Below, in pieces: positions 8,291 to 16,437 of a DNA stretch of 64,000 nt. A program made the translations under genes and the position numbers. Below the pieces are notes generated by a model. The model was not told the origin of the DNA. It ran no database searches and worked only from the letters and a program-made list of their open reading frames with translations. Source of the stretch: Amycolatopsis vancoresmycina (GTDB taxonomy: Bacteria > Actinomycetota > Actinomycetes > Mycobacteriales > Pseudonocardiaceae); the NCBI RefSeq assembly GCF_000716785.1, contig NZ_JNYY01000008.1, positions 372,001 to 436,000 on the forward strand. Direction: 5' to 3'. Within the stretch, counting starts at the first letter, position 1. Every line of letters begins with the position of its first letter.

Positions 8291-8329
8291 CTCCGTAGTG
8301 TGCGACCTCTGCAGCCGCACACTACGGAG
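8291..8329 (-). terminator. hflX terminator hairpin overlapping the next gene's ribosome-binding site
   Basis: Perfect 14-bp stem (8291-8304 with 8316-8329) with an 11-nt loop, beginning 5 nt beyond the hflX stop. On the minus strand the 3' arm ends in GGAG, which continues as GGAGGTGG, the Shine-Dalgarno of the propeller gene starting at 8282. The structure could therefore both end hflX transcription and hide that ribosome-binding site in read-through transcripts. Confidence 0.8.
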
Positions 8330-8334
8330 ACGTC

Positions 8335-9783
8335 TCAGGCCCCGGTCGAGTTGGTCTCGTACTCGCGCAAAGCCGCCGCGAGGTCCGGGCGGACCCGCAC
8401 CAGCAGGCGCGTGCCTTCCTCGGCGTGCTCCTCCTCGAGGACCTCGCCGTCCGCGTGCGCCCGCGCGACCAGCTCGCCGCGCGAGTACGGCACCAGCACG
8501 TCGACCGTGACCTCCGGGCGCGGCAGGCGCTCGGCGATCACCTCGACGAGCTCCGCGATGCCCGCCCCGGTCCGGGCCGAGACCTGGACCGAACCGGCCA
8601 GCGCGTGCCGCAGGCGGGCCAGGCTGACCTCGTCGGACGCGTCGGTCTTGTTGATCACCAGCAGCTCCGGCGGGAGCGGCTCCTTGCGCTTGCGCGTGAT
8701 CTCGCCGAGCACCTCGCGCACCGCGCTGACCTGCTCCTCCGGTGCCGGGTCGGACCCGTCCACCACGTGCAGCAGCAGGTCCGCGTCGGCGGCCTCCTCC
8801 AGCGTCGAGCGGAAGGCGTCCACCAGCTGGTGCGGCAGGTGCCGCACGAACCCGACGGTGTCGGTCAGCGTGAAGCCGCGGCCGTCCGGCGTCTGCGCGC
8901 GCCGGGTGGTCGGGTCGAGGGTGGCGAACAGCGCGTCCTCCACCAGCACCCCGGCCCCGGTCAGCGCGTTGAGCAGGCTCGACTTGCCGGCGTTGGTGTA
9001 GCCGACGATCGCCACGCTGGGCACCTCGTTGGCCAGCCGCCGCCCGCGCTTGGTCTCGCGGATGGTGTCCATGGCCGCGATCTCCCGGCGCAGCTTCGCC
9101 ACGCGCTTGTTGATCCGCCGCCGGTCGGTCTCGAGCTTGGTCTCACCGGGACCGCGCAGGCCCACGCCGCCGTTCGCGCCGCCGGCGCGGCCACCGGCCT
9201 GCCGGGACAGCGACGCACCCCACCCGCGCAGGCGCGGGATCAGGTACTGCAGCTGGGCCAGCTCGACCTGCGCCTTGCCCTCTTTCGACCGGGCGTGCTG
9301 GGCGAAGATGTCGAGGATCAGCGCGGTCCGGTCGATGACCTTGACCTTGACCTTCTCCTCGAGCTGCCGCAGCTGGCCGGGCGAGAGCTCGCCGTCGCAG
9401 ATCACGGTGTCGGCGCCGGTGGAGCCGACGATGTCCCGCAGCTCCCGCACCTTGCCCGAGCCGATGTAGGTGGCCGGGTCCGGCTTGGTCCGCCGCTGGA
9501 TGAGGCCTTCGAGGACCTCCGAGCCCGCCGTCTCGGCCAGGCGCGCCAGCTCGGCCAGCGACGCCTCGGACTGCAGGGCCGTGCCCTCGGTCCACACGCC
9601 GACCAGCACGACGCGTTCCAGCCGCAGTTGCCGGTACTCGACCTCGGTGACGTCGTCCAGCTCCGTGGACAGTCCCCGGACCCGGCGCAGCGACGCCCGG
9701 TCTTCGAGCTCCATTTCGCCTGTCGACGGGTCGCCGTCGTACAGGTCGTCGTCGTGGTCTTCGGTGTGTGTCAGTTCTGTCAT
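8335..9783 (-). CDS. hflX: Ribosome-associated GTPase HflX
   Basis: The 482-residue protein has the HflX N-terminal domain (LVGVWTEG ... YIGSGKVRELRDIV), the glycine-rich linker GGRAGGANGGVGLRGPGETKLE typical of the family, and a TRAFAC GTPase domain with G1 GYTNAGKSSL, G3 DTVGFV and G4 NKTD. HflX binds stalled or hibernating 50S/70S ribosomes and splits them; in mycobacteria it is tied to hypoxia and macrolide-lincosamide tolerance. An acidic N-terminal extension of about 60 residues is present, as in other actinobacterial copies. In relatives hflX lies next to dapF-miaA; here about 7.6 kb of accessory genes separate them. Confidence 0.97.
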   Translation of the reverse strand: MTELTHTEDHDDDLYDGDPSTGEMELEDRASLRRVRGLSTELDDVTEVEYRQLRLERVVLVGVWTEGTALQSEASLAELARLAETAGSEVLEGLIQRRTKPDPATYIGSGKVRELRDIVGSTGADTVICDGELSPGQLRQLEEKVKVKVIDRTALILDIFAQHARSKEGKAQVELAQLQYLIPRLRGWGASLSRQAGGRAGGANGGVGLRGPGETKLETDRRRINKRVAKLRREIAAMDTIRETKRGRRLANEVPSVAIVGYTNAGKSSLLNALTGAGVLVEDALFATLDPTTRRAQTPDGRGFTLTDTVGFVRHLPHQLVDAFRSTLEEAADADLLLHVVDGSDPAPEEQVSAVREVLGEITRKRKEPLPPELLVINKTDASDEVSLARLRHALAGSVQVSARTGAGIAELVEVIAERLPRPEVTVDVLVPYSRGELVARAHADGEVLEEEHAEEGTRLLVRVRPDLAAALREYETNSTGA

Positions 9784-9825
9784 CGTGCCTCCATGGTCCC
9801 ACGATTCGCCGCGGGAACCGAACTA

Positions 9826-10335
9826 TTACGTGCTGGGATAGGTGGCGAGGTAGATCGCGGTGCGCTCCGCGCCGGGACGGCGGGGACGCGCGCGGAACTC
9901 CTCGAGCAGGGCGTTGAGCCGCGTTTCCAGCTCCGCCCGCTCCTCGGGGGCCACCTGGACGACGAGGCGTGTCTGGTGCACGCCGTCGAAACCGGTCTCG
10001 GCGATCTCGGCGAGGTACGCCTCGAGCATCGCCTGGTCCAAGTCCTGGTCACCGCATGAGTCGAGTGTCCACGAAAGCCCGGTCGAAAGATACGGGATTT
10101 CGCGTGCGCCCCTGGCCCCGCGGCGCGGCGGCTGGGCGGCGAGGAAACCGGTTTCGACCAGCTTGCGCACGTGGTGCAGGGTCGTCGCCGGGTCGCGGCC
10201 GAGCCGCTGCGCGAGTTCCTTGTTCGTCAGCGCCTCCGAGAAGGTCAACCGGATGATGCGCAGCCGTATTCCGGAGGCCAGCGCGGCGGCCTCGGCTTCG
10301 GTCGCGGCGCGTCGTTGCTCAGAAGACACGCGCAC
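9826..10335 (-). CDS. ArsR-like winged-helix transcriptional regulator
   Basis: The 169-residue product starts at GTG 10335. A winged helix-turn-helix occupies about residues 20-80 (IRLRIIRLTFSEALTNKELA ... DPATTLHHVRKLVETGFL), of the ArsR/HTH_20 type. The C-terminal half (about 85-165) is a dimerisation or ligand domain without Cys metal ligands, so metal sensing is unlikely. It is divergent from an MFS exporter gene, and the 57-bp gap between the two coding regions contains a perfect 8-8-8 inverted repeat, the obvious operator. The likely role is local repression of the exporter, relieved by a drug or metabolite; the ligand is unknown. Confidence 0.9.
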   Translation of the reverse strand: MRVSSEQRRAATEAEAAALASGIRLRIIRLTFSEALTNKELAQRLGRDPATTLHHVRKLVETGFLAAQPPRRGARGAREIPYLSTGLSWTLDSCGDQDLDQAMLEAYLAEIAETGFDGVHQTRLVVQVAPEERAELETRLNALLEEFRARPRRPGAERTAIYLATYPST

Positions 10336-10349
10336 AGCCTAGAGCGAAC

Positions 10350-10373
10350 AGTGATTGACACTTTCCAATCACT
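10350..10373. promoter_or_regulatory. Operator-like inverted repeat between regulator and exporter
   Basis: AGTGATTG at 10350-10357 and CAATCACT at 10366-10373 are perfect inverted arms with an 8-nt spacer, centred in the divergent promoter region. Size and position fit a dimeric winged-helix repressor that controls both genes. Confidence 0.7.
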
Positions 10374-10392
10374 CAGGCCACACTCGGGACCC

Positions 10393-11646
10393 ATGCACCG
10401 GGGGTCACTCTTCCGCCACGCGGACTTCAGACGGTTGTGGGCCGGCGACACGGCCAGCCAGTTCGGCACGTTCGTCGGCAACACCGCCGTGCCGCTGCTC
10501 GCGGCGGTGACACTGGCCGCGACGCCGGTCCAGATGGGCCTGCTCACCGCGGCCGAGACGGCCGCGTTCCTGCTGATCGGGCTGCCCGCCGGGGTCTGGG
10601 TCGACCGGCTCAGCCGCCGCCGGGTCATGCTCACCGCCGACTTCACCCGCTTCGCGCTGCTGCTGACCGTCCCGCTCGCCTGGTGGACCGGTGTGCTGAC
10701 GTTCGTGCAGCTGCTGGTGGTCGTGCTGCTCGTGGGCATGGCGACGGTGTTCTTCGACATCGCCTACCAGTCGTACCTGCCGTCGCTCGTCGGCCGGGAA
10801 CACCTCCTGGAGGGCAACACGAAGCTGCAGGCCGTCCAGTCGACCGCGCAGATCGCCGGGCCGAGCGCCGCCGGTGTGCTGGTCCAGCTGGTGACGGCGG
10901 CCAACACCGTGCTCGTCACCAGCCTCGGCTTCCTCACCTCGGCGCTGTGCCTGCTGCGCATCCGGACGCGGGAACCCGAACCGGAGCGCGGCGACCAGCC
11001 CCGGCTGCTGCTGCAGATCGCCGAAGGACTGCGCTTCGTCTTCGCCGATGGCCCCTTGCGTGCCATCGTGGGAACGACGGCGACGGCGAACTTCTTCAAC
11101 GCGGCGCTGATGGCCGTGGAGGTGCTGTTCCTGACGCGGGTCGCCGGTCTCCCGCCGGCCGCGGTCGGGGTGCTGCTGGCCGCCGGGGGCGCCGGCGGGA
11201 TCCTCGGCGCGCTCTGCTCCGGTGCGCTGACCCGGCGGCTCGGCCAGGCGCGGGCGATCTGGCTGGTGCCGCTGTTCACCCTGCCCGGGCACCTGCTGCT
11301 CCCGCTCACCGCCCTCGACTGGCGGTTCGGCCTCGCCCTGCTGGGCGAAGCGGCCGCCGGCTTCGGGATCATCGTCTACAACGTCGCGCAGGTGTCCTAC
11401 CGGCAGGCGATCTGCCCCGACCGGCTGCTCGGCCGGATGAACGCGAGCGTGCGGTGCGTCGTCTGGGGCACGATGCCGCTCGGCGGCCTGCTGGGCGGCG
11501 GCCTCGGCGAGTGGCTCGGCCTCACCGGCGCGATCTGGGTCGCGGTCGCCGGCGAAAGTGCCGCGGTGGTGTGGGTGCTGTGGTCGCCGTTGCGGCGCAT
11601 GCGCGACTTGCCGACCGAGGCGAAAAGCGGTTCCGCGGCCGCCTAG
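10393..11646 (+). CDS. MFS transporter, enterobactin/macrolide exporter-like
   Basis: I chose the ATG at 10393 (MHRGSLFRHADFRRLWAGDT), the usual start for this MFS_3/EntS-like family; the frame opens further upstream but would cross the operator. The 417-residue product has about 12 hydrophobic segments and the MFS motif A-like loop WVDRLSRRRVMLTADFTRF between helices 2 and 3. Family members export siderophores, macrolides or other small molecules by proton antiport. It is divergent from an ArsR-like regulator with a shared operator, the classic layout of an inducible efflux pair. The stop is 9 nt before the valS start, so read-through into valS is possible. Confidence 0.88.
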   Translation: MHRGSLFRHADFRRLWAGDTASQFGTFVGNTAVPLLAAVTLAATPVQMGLLTAAETAAFLLIGLPAGVWVDRLSRRRVMLTADFTRFALLLTVPLAWWTGVLTFVQLLVVVLLVGMATVFFDIAYQSYLPSLVGREHLLEGNTKLQAVQSTAQIAGPSAAGVLVQLVTAANTVLVTSLGFLTSALCLLRIRTREPEPERGDQPRLLLQIAEGLRFVFADGPLRAIVGTTATANFFNAALMAVEVLFLTRVAGLPPAAVGVLLAAGGAGGILGALCSGALTRRLGQARAIWLVPLFTLPGHLLLPLTALDWRFGLALLGEAAAGFGIIVYNVAQVSYRQAICPDRLLGRMNASVRCVVWGTMPLGGLLGGGLGEWLGLTGAIWVAVAGESAAVVWVLWSPLRRMRDLPTEAKSGSAAA

Positions 11647-11655
11647 AGTTGGTCC

Positions 11656-14181
11656 ATGAGTACCCCATACGAACGCCCGCGAGTCCCGGACAAGGTCGGT
11701 GTCGACGGTCTGGAGGCCAAGTGGGTACCTGTGTGGGAATCCACCGGCGCCTACCGCTTCGACCGGACCAAGACCCGGGACGAGATCTACTCGATCGACA
11801 CCCCGCCGCCGACGGTCAGCGGGTCGCTGCACATCGGGCACGTGTTCTCCTACACCCACACCGACGTCCTGGCCCGCTTCAAGCGGATGCGCGGGCTCGA
11901 GGTGTTCTACCCGATGGGGTGGGACGACAACGGCCTGCCGACCGAACGCCGGGTGCAGAACCACTTCGGCGTCCGCTGCGACCCCTCCCTGCCCTACGAC
12001 GCGGACTTCCGCGCCCCGGAGAAGCCGGGCAAGGACGTGGTCTCGATCTCGCGGCGCAACTTCGTCGAGCTGTGCGAATCGCTGACCGAAACCGACGAGA
12101 AGGTCTTCGAAGAGCTGTGGCGGCGGCTCGGGCTGTCGGTCGACTGGACGATGACCTACCAGACGATCGGGCACGATTCGCGGCTGATTTCGCAACGCGC
12201 GTTCCTGCGCAACCTCGAGCGCGGCGAGGCGTACCAGGCCGAAGCGCCGACGCTCTGGGACGTCACCTTCCGCACCGCCGTCGCCCAGGCCGAACTGGAG
12301 GACCGCGAACGCCCGGGTGCCTTCCACGACCTGGCGTTCACCGGGCCGGACGGCGAAGACGTGGTGATCGCGACGACCCGGCCGGAGCTGCTGCCCGCGT
12401 GTGTCGCCCTGGTCGCGCACCCGGATGACGAGCGGTTCCAGGCGCTGTTCGGGAAGACCGTGCGGACGCCGGTGTTCGGCGTCGAGGTGCCCGTGGTGGC
12501 GCACCACCTGGCGGATCCGGAGAAGGGCCGCGGCATCGCAATGGTGTGCACCTTCGGCGACACCACCGACGTCACGTGGTGGCGCGAGCTGCGGCTCGCC
12601 ACGCGGGTGGTGCTGGGCCGCGACGGGCGGTTCCTGCCCGACGCGCCGCACGGCGTGCCCGCGGCGGCGTACGCGCCGCTGGTGGGCAAGACCGTCCACA
12701 CCGGACGCGAGATCGTCGTCCGCCTGCTGCGCGAAGCCGGTGCCCTGCGCGGCGAGCCGCGGCCGATCACGCACACGGTGAAGTTCTACGAAAAGGGCGA
12801 CAAGCCACTGGAAATCGTCGCCAGCCGGCAGTGGTACCTCCGCAACGGCGGCACCGACCCGGCGTTCCGGGAAAAGATGCTCGCCCGCGGTGACGAGCTC
12901 ACCTGGGTGCCGAAGCACATGAAGGTGCGCTACTCGTCGTGGGTCGAGAACCTCGCCGGCGACTGGCTGGTGAGCCGGCAGCGGTTCTTCGGCGTGCCGA
13001 TCCCGCTGTGGTACCGGCTCGACGACCAGGGCGAGCCCGAGTACGACACCCCGCTGCTGCCCGACGCCCTGCCGGTCGACCCGAGCAGCGACGTCCCGCC
13101 CGGGTTCACCGAAGACCAGCGCGGCGTGCCCGGCGGGTTCGCGGCCGATCCGGACGTGATGGACACCTGGGCGACGTCGTCGCTGACGCCGCAGATCGTC
13201 GGCCGGTGGAGCCTCGACGACGACCTCTTCGCCCGCGTCTTCCCGATGGACCTGCGGCCGCAAGCGCACGAGATCATCCGCACCTGGCTGTTCTCGACGG
13301 CGGTGCGCGCGGAGCTGGAGCACGGCGTGCTGCCGTGGCGGGCGGCGTCGATCGCGGGCTGGGTGCTCGACCCCGACCGCAAGAAGATGTCGAAGTCCAA
13401 GGGCAACGTGACGACCCCGGTGGACATGCTGGAGCGCTTCGGCTCGGACGCGGTGCGGTACTGGGCGGCGAGCGCGCGGCCCGGCGTCGACACCGCGGTG
13501 GACGAGGGCCAGATGAAGGTCGGCCGCCGGCTGGCGACGAAGCTGCTCAACGCGAGCCGGTTCGTGCTCGGCCTCGGCGTGCCGATGCCGGGCGCGGCCG
13601 CCGCCGAGCCGCTGGACCGGGCGCTGCTGGCGTCGCTGGCCGTCGTCGTCGAGCAGGCGACGGCGGCCCTGGAGGACCTCGACTACGCGCGGGCCCTGCA
13701 GGTCACCGAGACGTTCTTCTGGACGTTCTGCGACGACTACGTGGAGCTGGTGAAGGGCCGGGCCTACGGCGACCAGGGCGCCGACGCGGCCGAGTCCGCG
13801 CGGGCGGCACTCGTGACGGCGTTGTCGGCGTTGCTGCGGCTGTTCGCGCCCTTCCTGCCGTTCGCGACCGAAGAGGTCTGGTCGTGGTGGCAGGAGGGAT
13901 CGGTGCACCGGGCGGCGTGGCCCGTCCCGGAGACCGGCGACGGCGAGCGGGAACTGCTGCCGCTGGCGAGCCAGGTGATCGCGGCGGTGCGGCGGGCGAA
14001 GACGGACGCGAAGGTGTCGATGCGCTCGGCGGTGGAGGCGCTGACGGTGACCGGTCCACCCGAGCTGCTGGCGCGGTTCGCGCGGATCGAGCCGGACATC
14101 CGCAGTGCGGGGGCCATTGTGGACGTCACGACCGGCGAAGGCGATTTCTCGGTCGAAGCAAAGGTCGGCGAGCCGTCCTAG
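11656..14181 (+). CDS. valS: Valyl-tRNA synthetase, archaeal/rickettsial-type sequence
   Basis: The 841-residue class Ia synthetase has the HIGH signature in GSLHIGHVFSY and the KMSKS signature in KKMSKSKGN. The CP1 editing domain shows TTRPELLPACVALVAHPDDE. In archaeal-type ValRS this stretch reads TTRPELIPAC, whereas the ordinary bacterial form reads TTRPETMLGDTAV. The C-terminus lacks the long coiled-coil of the usual bacterial enzyme. This points to the archaeal-like ValRS clade known from Rickettsiales and some actinobacteria. Whether it is the only valS or a second copy cannot be told here. It sits among accessory genes between hflX and dapF. A second synthetase could confer resistance to an inhibitor; that is only an inference. 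Confidence 0.93.
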   Translation: MSTPYERPRVPDKVGVDGLEAKWVPVWESTGAYRFDRTKTRDEIYSIDTPPPTVSGSLHIGHVFSYTHTDVLARFKRMRGLEVFYPMGWDDNGLPTERRVQNHFGVRCDPSLPYDADFRAPEKPGKDVVSISRRNFVELCESLTETDEKVFEELWRRLGLSVDWTMTYQTIGHDSRLISQRAFLRNLERGEAYQAEAPTLWDVTFRTAVAQAELEDRERPGAFHDLAFTGPDGEDVVIATTRPELLPACVALVAHPDDERFQALFGKTVRTPVFGVEVPVVAHHLADPEKGRGIAMVCTFGDTTDVTWWRELRLATRVVLGRDGRFLPDAPHGVPAAAYAPLVGKTVHTGREIVVRLLREAGALRGEPRPITHTVKFYEKGDKPLEIVASRQWYLRNGGTDPAFREKMLARGDELTWVPKHMKVRYSSWVENLAGDWLVSRQRFFGVPIPLWYRLDDQGEPEYDTPLLPDALPVDPSSDVPPGFTEDQRGVPGGFAADPDVMDTWATSSLTPQIVGRWSLDDDLFARVFPMDLRPQAHEIIRTWLFSTAVRAELEHGVLPWRAASIAGWVLDPDRKKMSKSKGNVTTPVDMLERFGSDAVRYWAASARPGVDTAVDEGQMKVGRRLATKLLNASRFVLGLGVPMPGAAAAEPLDRALLASLAVVVEQATAALEDLDYARALQVTETFFWTFCDDYVELVKGRAYGDQGADAAESARAALVTALSALLRLFAPFLPFATEEVWSWWQEGSVHRAAWPVPETGDGERELLPLASQVIAAVRRAKTDAKVSMRSAVEALTVTGPPELLARFARIEPDIRSAGAIVDVTTGEGDFSVEAKVGEPS

Positions 14182-14211
14182 TATCGCCGGGAAAACAATC
14201 GGGAAGAAATT

Positions 14212-14246
14212 CATTCACGGCCTCAAAACAATCTTGGCCGTGAATG
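14212..14246. terminator. Inverted repeat after valS
   Basis: CATTCACGGCC (14212-14222) and GGCCGTGAATG (14236-14246) are perfect 11-bp arms with a 13-nt loop, 30 nt after the valS stop. It probably terminates valS and isolates the following cassette. The GTGA-rich stem resembles the terminator at 20651-20696. Confidence 0.65.
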
Positions 14247-14278
14247 TATCAGCGCCGGTCCGCCGGGCGTCTCTACCT

Positions 14279-14300
14279 TCGATCGTCGCGCGACGATCGA
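14279..14300. promoter_or_regulatory. Perfect 22-bp palindrome before the protease/ATP-grasp cassette
   Basis: A perfect palindrome with core GATCGTCGCGCGACGATC, extended by TC and GA on the two sides. It ends two bases before the Shine-Dalgarno (GGAGGTGC) of the protease gene. A bound repressor here would block transcription or initiation of the cassette; as RNA it could fold beside the ribosome-binding site. No regulator gene is adjacent. Confidence 0.6.
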
Positions 14301-14313
14301 TCGGAGGTGCAGC

Positions 14314-15663
14314 ATGGCCACAGTGGACGAGCTCGTCGCCATCAAGGAGCGAGTCGAACAGGAACTGCTCGGCCGGCCCGGCGTGACCGGCGTCGACGTC
14401 GGCTACAAGGAGGTCGGCGGGCAGCGGACCGACCAGGTCGCCATCCGGGTGCACGTCGCCCGGAAAACCGACGACATCCCGCACGAGGAACGCATTCCGG
14501 AACAGATCGAAGGCGCCGTCACCGACGTCGTCGAGCGCCGGTACGAACTGCACGTCGCCAGCGTGGAACTCGACGTTTCCGCGCAGGCGGACACCACGCA
14601 CTACGGCACCCTCCAGGGCGGCGTCAGCATGGGCCCGAGCCGCGTCATCGGCAACCACATCTTCGCCGGCACGCTGGGCGCGATCGTCATCGACAACGCG
14701 ACCCGGGCTCACGCCGCGCTGACCAACTTCCACGTCGCGGCGGTCGATTCCGGCTGGCACGCCGGGGACCGGATGGTGCAGCCGAGCCGGATCGACACCG
14801 GTGTCGTGCCCGGCGACGAGTTCGGCGCCATCCTGCGGGCCACGCTGTCCGGCAACGTCGACGGGGCCGTGATCTCCATCGACGCGGGCAAGGCCACCTC
14901 GTGCTCGGTCGCCGAAATCGGCGACGTCCGGGGCAGCAAGGCCGCCACCCTGGGCATGGCGGTCCGCAAGCGCGGCCGCACCACCGGCCTGTCCTACGGC
15001 ACCGTCGACGGGATCGCCGCCACCGTCAGCGTCGACTACGGCGACGGGCTCGGCGTGCACACGCTGACCAACCAGGTCAGCATCGCCGCCGACACCGCGC
15101 ACAACGCGATCTTCTCCGACCACGGCGACTCCGGCTCGGTGATCGTCGACTCCGGCGGGTACGTCGTCGGCCTGCTCTTCGCGGGCGCCGGCGCCAGCAC
15201 GGTCGCCAACCCGATCAGCGCGGTGCTGTCCGAACTGGACGTCTCCCTCTGCATCGGCAAGTCGATCATCAAGGACATCAAGGACGGCCGGAAGGACTTC
15301 ATCAAGGAGAAGGAATTCCGCAAGGAGCTGCGCAAGGAGCTCCAGAAGGAACTGGTGCTCGACAAGCGGCTCAAGGACGTCCGGGACATCTTCAAGGACC
15401 GGGAGCACGGCCCCGGCCCGGGCCCCGACCCCGGCCCGCTCGGCCCCGGCGGCGGCCTCGAAGAGCGGCTGCGCGCGGTCGAGGAGCAGCTGAGCAGGCT
15501 CGGCGGGTTCGTCGGCCCGGAACTGCGTCCCGACCTGGTCACGCCGCTCACCGGCCAGGAGCCGCTGACCGACGCCGAAACCGGGCAGCTGCGGGCGGAG
15601 CTGGAGCAGCAGGTCGCCGAGGCCGTCGCCGCGAAGACGGAATTCGACACGCCGCCGGCGTGA
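14314..15663 (+). CDS. Trypsin-like (PA clan) serine protease with charged C-terminal tail
   Basis: The 449-residue product starts at ATG 14314 with a strong GGAGGTGC site. Residues 1-80 form a conserved prodomain-like segment (GVTGVDVGYKEVGG ... IRVHVARK). The protease core shows a plausible triad: His140 in ALTNFHVA, Asp183 in GNVDGAVISI and Ser273 in DHGDSGSV. There is no signal peptide, so it is probably cytoplasmic. From about 310 follows a Lys/Glu-rich helical stretch (KEKEFRKELRKELQKEL), a Gly-Pro linker (about 385-398) and a second helical segment ending FDTPPA. It heads a tight operon with two ATP-grasp-type genes (18-nt gap, then a 4-nt overlap). The tail could be a target of the ligase or an interaction arm; this is inference. 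Confidence 0.82.
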   Translation: MATVDELVAIKERVEQELLGRPGVTGVDVGYKEVGGQRTDQVAIRVHVARKTDDIPHEERIPEQIEGAVTDVVERRYELHVASVELDVSAQADTTHYGTLQGGVSMGPSRVIGNHIFAGTLGAIVIDNATRAHAALTNFHVAAVDSGWHAGDRMVQPSRIDTGVVPGDEFGAILRATLSGNVDGAVISIDAGKATSCSVAEIGDVRGSKAATLGMAVRKRGRTTGLSYGTVDGIAATVSVDYGDGLGVHTLTNQVSIAADTAHNAIFSDHGDSGSVIVDSGGYVVGLLFAGAGASTVANPISAVLSELDVSLCIGKSIIKDIKDGRKDFIKEKEFRKELRKELQKELVLDKRLKDVRDIFKDREHGPGPGPDPGPLGPGGGLEERLRAVEEQLSRLGGFVGPELRPDLVTPLTGQEPLTDAETGQLRAELEQQVAEAVAAKTEFDTPPA

Positions 15664-15681
15664 CGACCAGGAGGCGCCACG

Positions 15682-16437
15682 GTGCTGCTCGTCCTCTGTT
15701 CGCTCGACGACACCGACAGCCAGTGGTTCGCCCGCCGGGCCACCCGGGCCGGCCGGGCGTGCGTCACGGTGACGGCCGAACACCTGTCGTTCGCCCGCCG
15801 GCACGACCACCGGATCGGCCCGGCGGGCGACGTCCGCACCACCATCGAGCTCGCGGACGGCGTCGTGCTCGACGGCGCGGCGCTGACCGGGGTGCTGAAC
15901 CGCGTCCGCGAGCCGCCCGCGCTCGCCTGGTCGCGGGCCGAGCCCGCCGAGCGTGACTACGCCTCGGCCGAGCTGTTCGCCTACACCCTCAGCTGGCTCG
16001 CCGGCCTGGGCTGCCCGGTACGCAACACGCCGACCCCGCAGTGCCTGGCCGGTCCGGCCCCGGACCCGGTGCTCGCGTGGGCGGCCGCGCACACCGCCGG
16101 CCTGCGCTGCGCCCCGCTCCGGCTGGGCACCGGCACGCCGTGGCCGCCGGGGGACGCCGCGCTCGCCGGCGCCCGGGCCGCCGCGGCGGGACCGGTCCGG
16201 CCGCGGCAGGTGCTCTGCCTCGACCAGGAGGTGCTCGACCGGGACGTGCCGCCCGCCACGGCGACCGGCGTGCGCCGGCTGACGAAGCTGCTCGGCGCCG
16301 AAACGGCGTTGCTCGGCCTCGACTTCCTGGTCGGCGGCGAGGACTGGTGGTTCGCCGGCCTCACCGCGGTGCCCGCCCTCCGGCCCGGCGGCGACCTGCT
16401 GGTCAACCGGCTGCTCCACGCCCTGGAGACACCATGA
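15682..16437 (+). CDS. ATP-grasp-like protein lacking the central nucleotide-binding part
   Basis: The 251-residue product starts at GTG 15682 behind AGGAGG. The N-terminus (VLCSLDDTDSQWFARRATRAG) resembles the pre-ATP-grasp domain of RimK/MvdD-like ligases. The C-terminus (TALLGLDFLVGGEDWWFAGL) resembles the last ATP-grasp strands (GIDL.. DG ..FEVN), but the usual Asp-Glu-Asn metal ligands are replaced and the central Lys-containing segment is absent. It therefore looks like an inactive partner or substrate-recognition subunit of the complete ATP-grasp encoded next. The stop codon overlaps the next start (ATGA), implying coupled translation and probable complex formation. Family assignment is tentative. 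Confidence 0.7.
   Translation: MLLVLCSLDDTDSQWFARRATRAGRACVTVTAEHLSFARRHDHRIGPAGDVRTTIELADGVVLDGAALTGVLNRVREPPALAWSRAEPAERDYASAELFAYTLSWLAGLGCPVRNTPTPQCLAGPAPDPVLAWAAAHTAGLRCAPLRLGTGTPWPPGDAALAGARAAAAGPVRPRQVLCLDQEVLDRDVPPATATGVRRLTKLLGAETALLGLDFLVGGEDWWFAGLTAVPALRPGGDLLVNRLLHALETP

Noticed and set aside
10405..14214. 1269-codon minus-strand open frame opposite the MFS and valS genes
   Set aside because: Low-complexity Arg/His/Pro-rich translation with no domain; the plus strand encodes complete ValRS with HIGH and KMSKS.
14215..16419. 734-codon minus-strand open frame opposite the protease cassette
   Set aside because: Antisense shadow; the plus-strand genes have good ribosome-binding sites, catalytic motifs and coupled ends.
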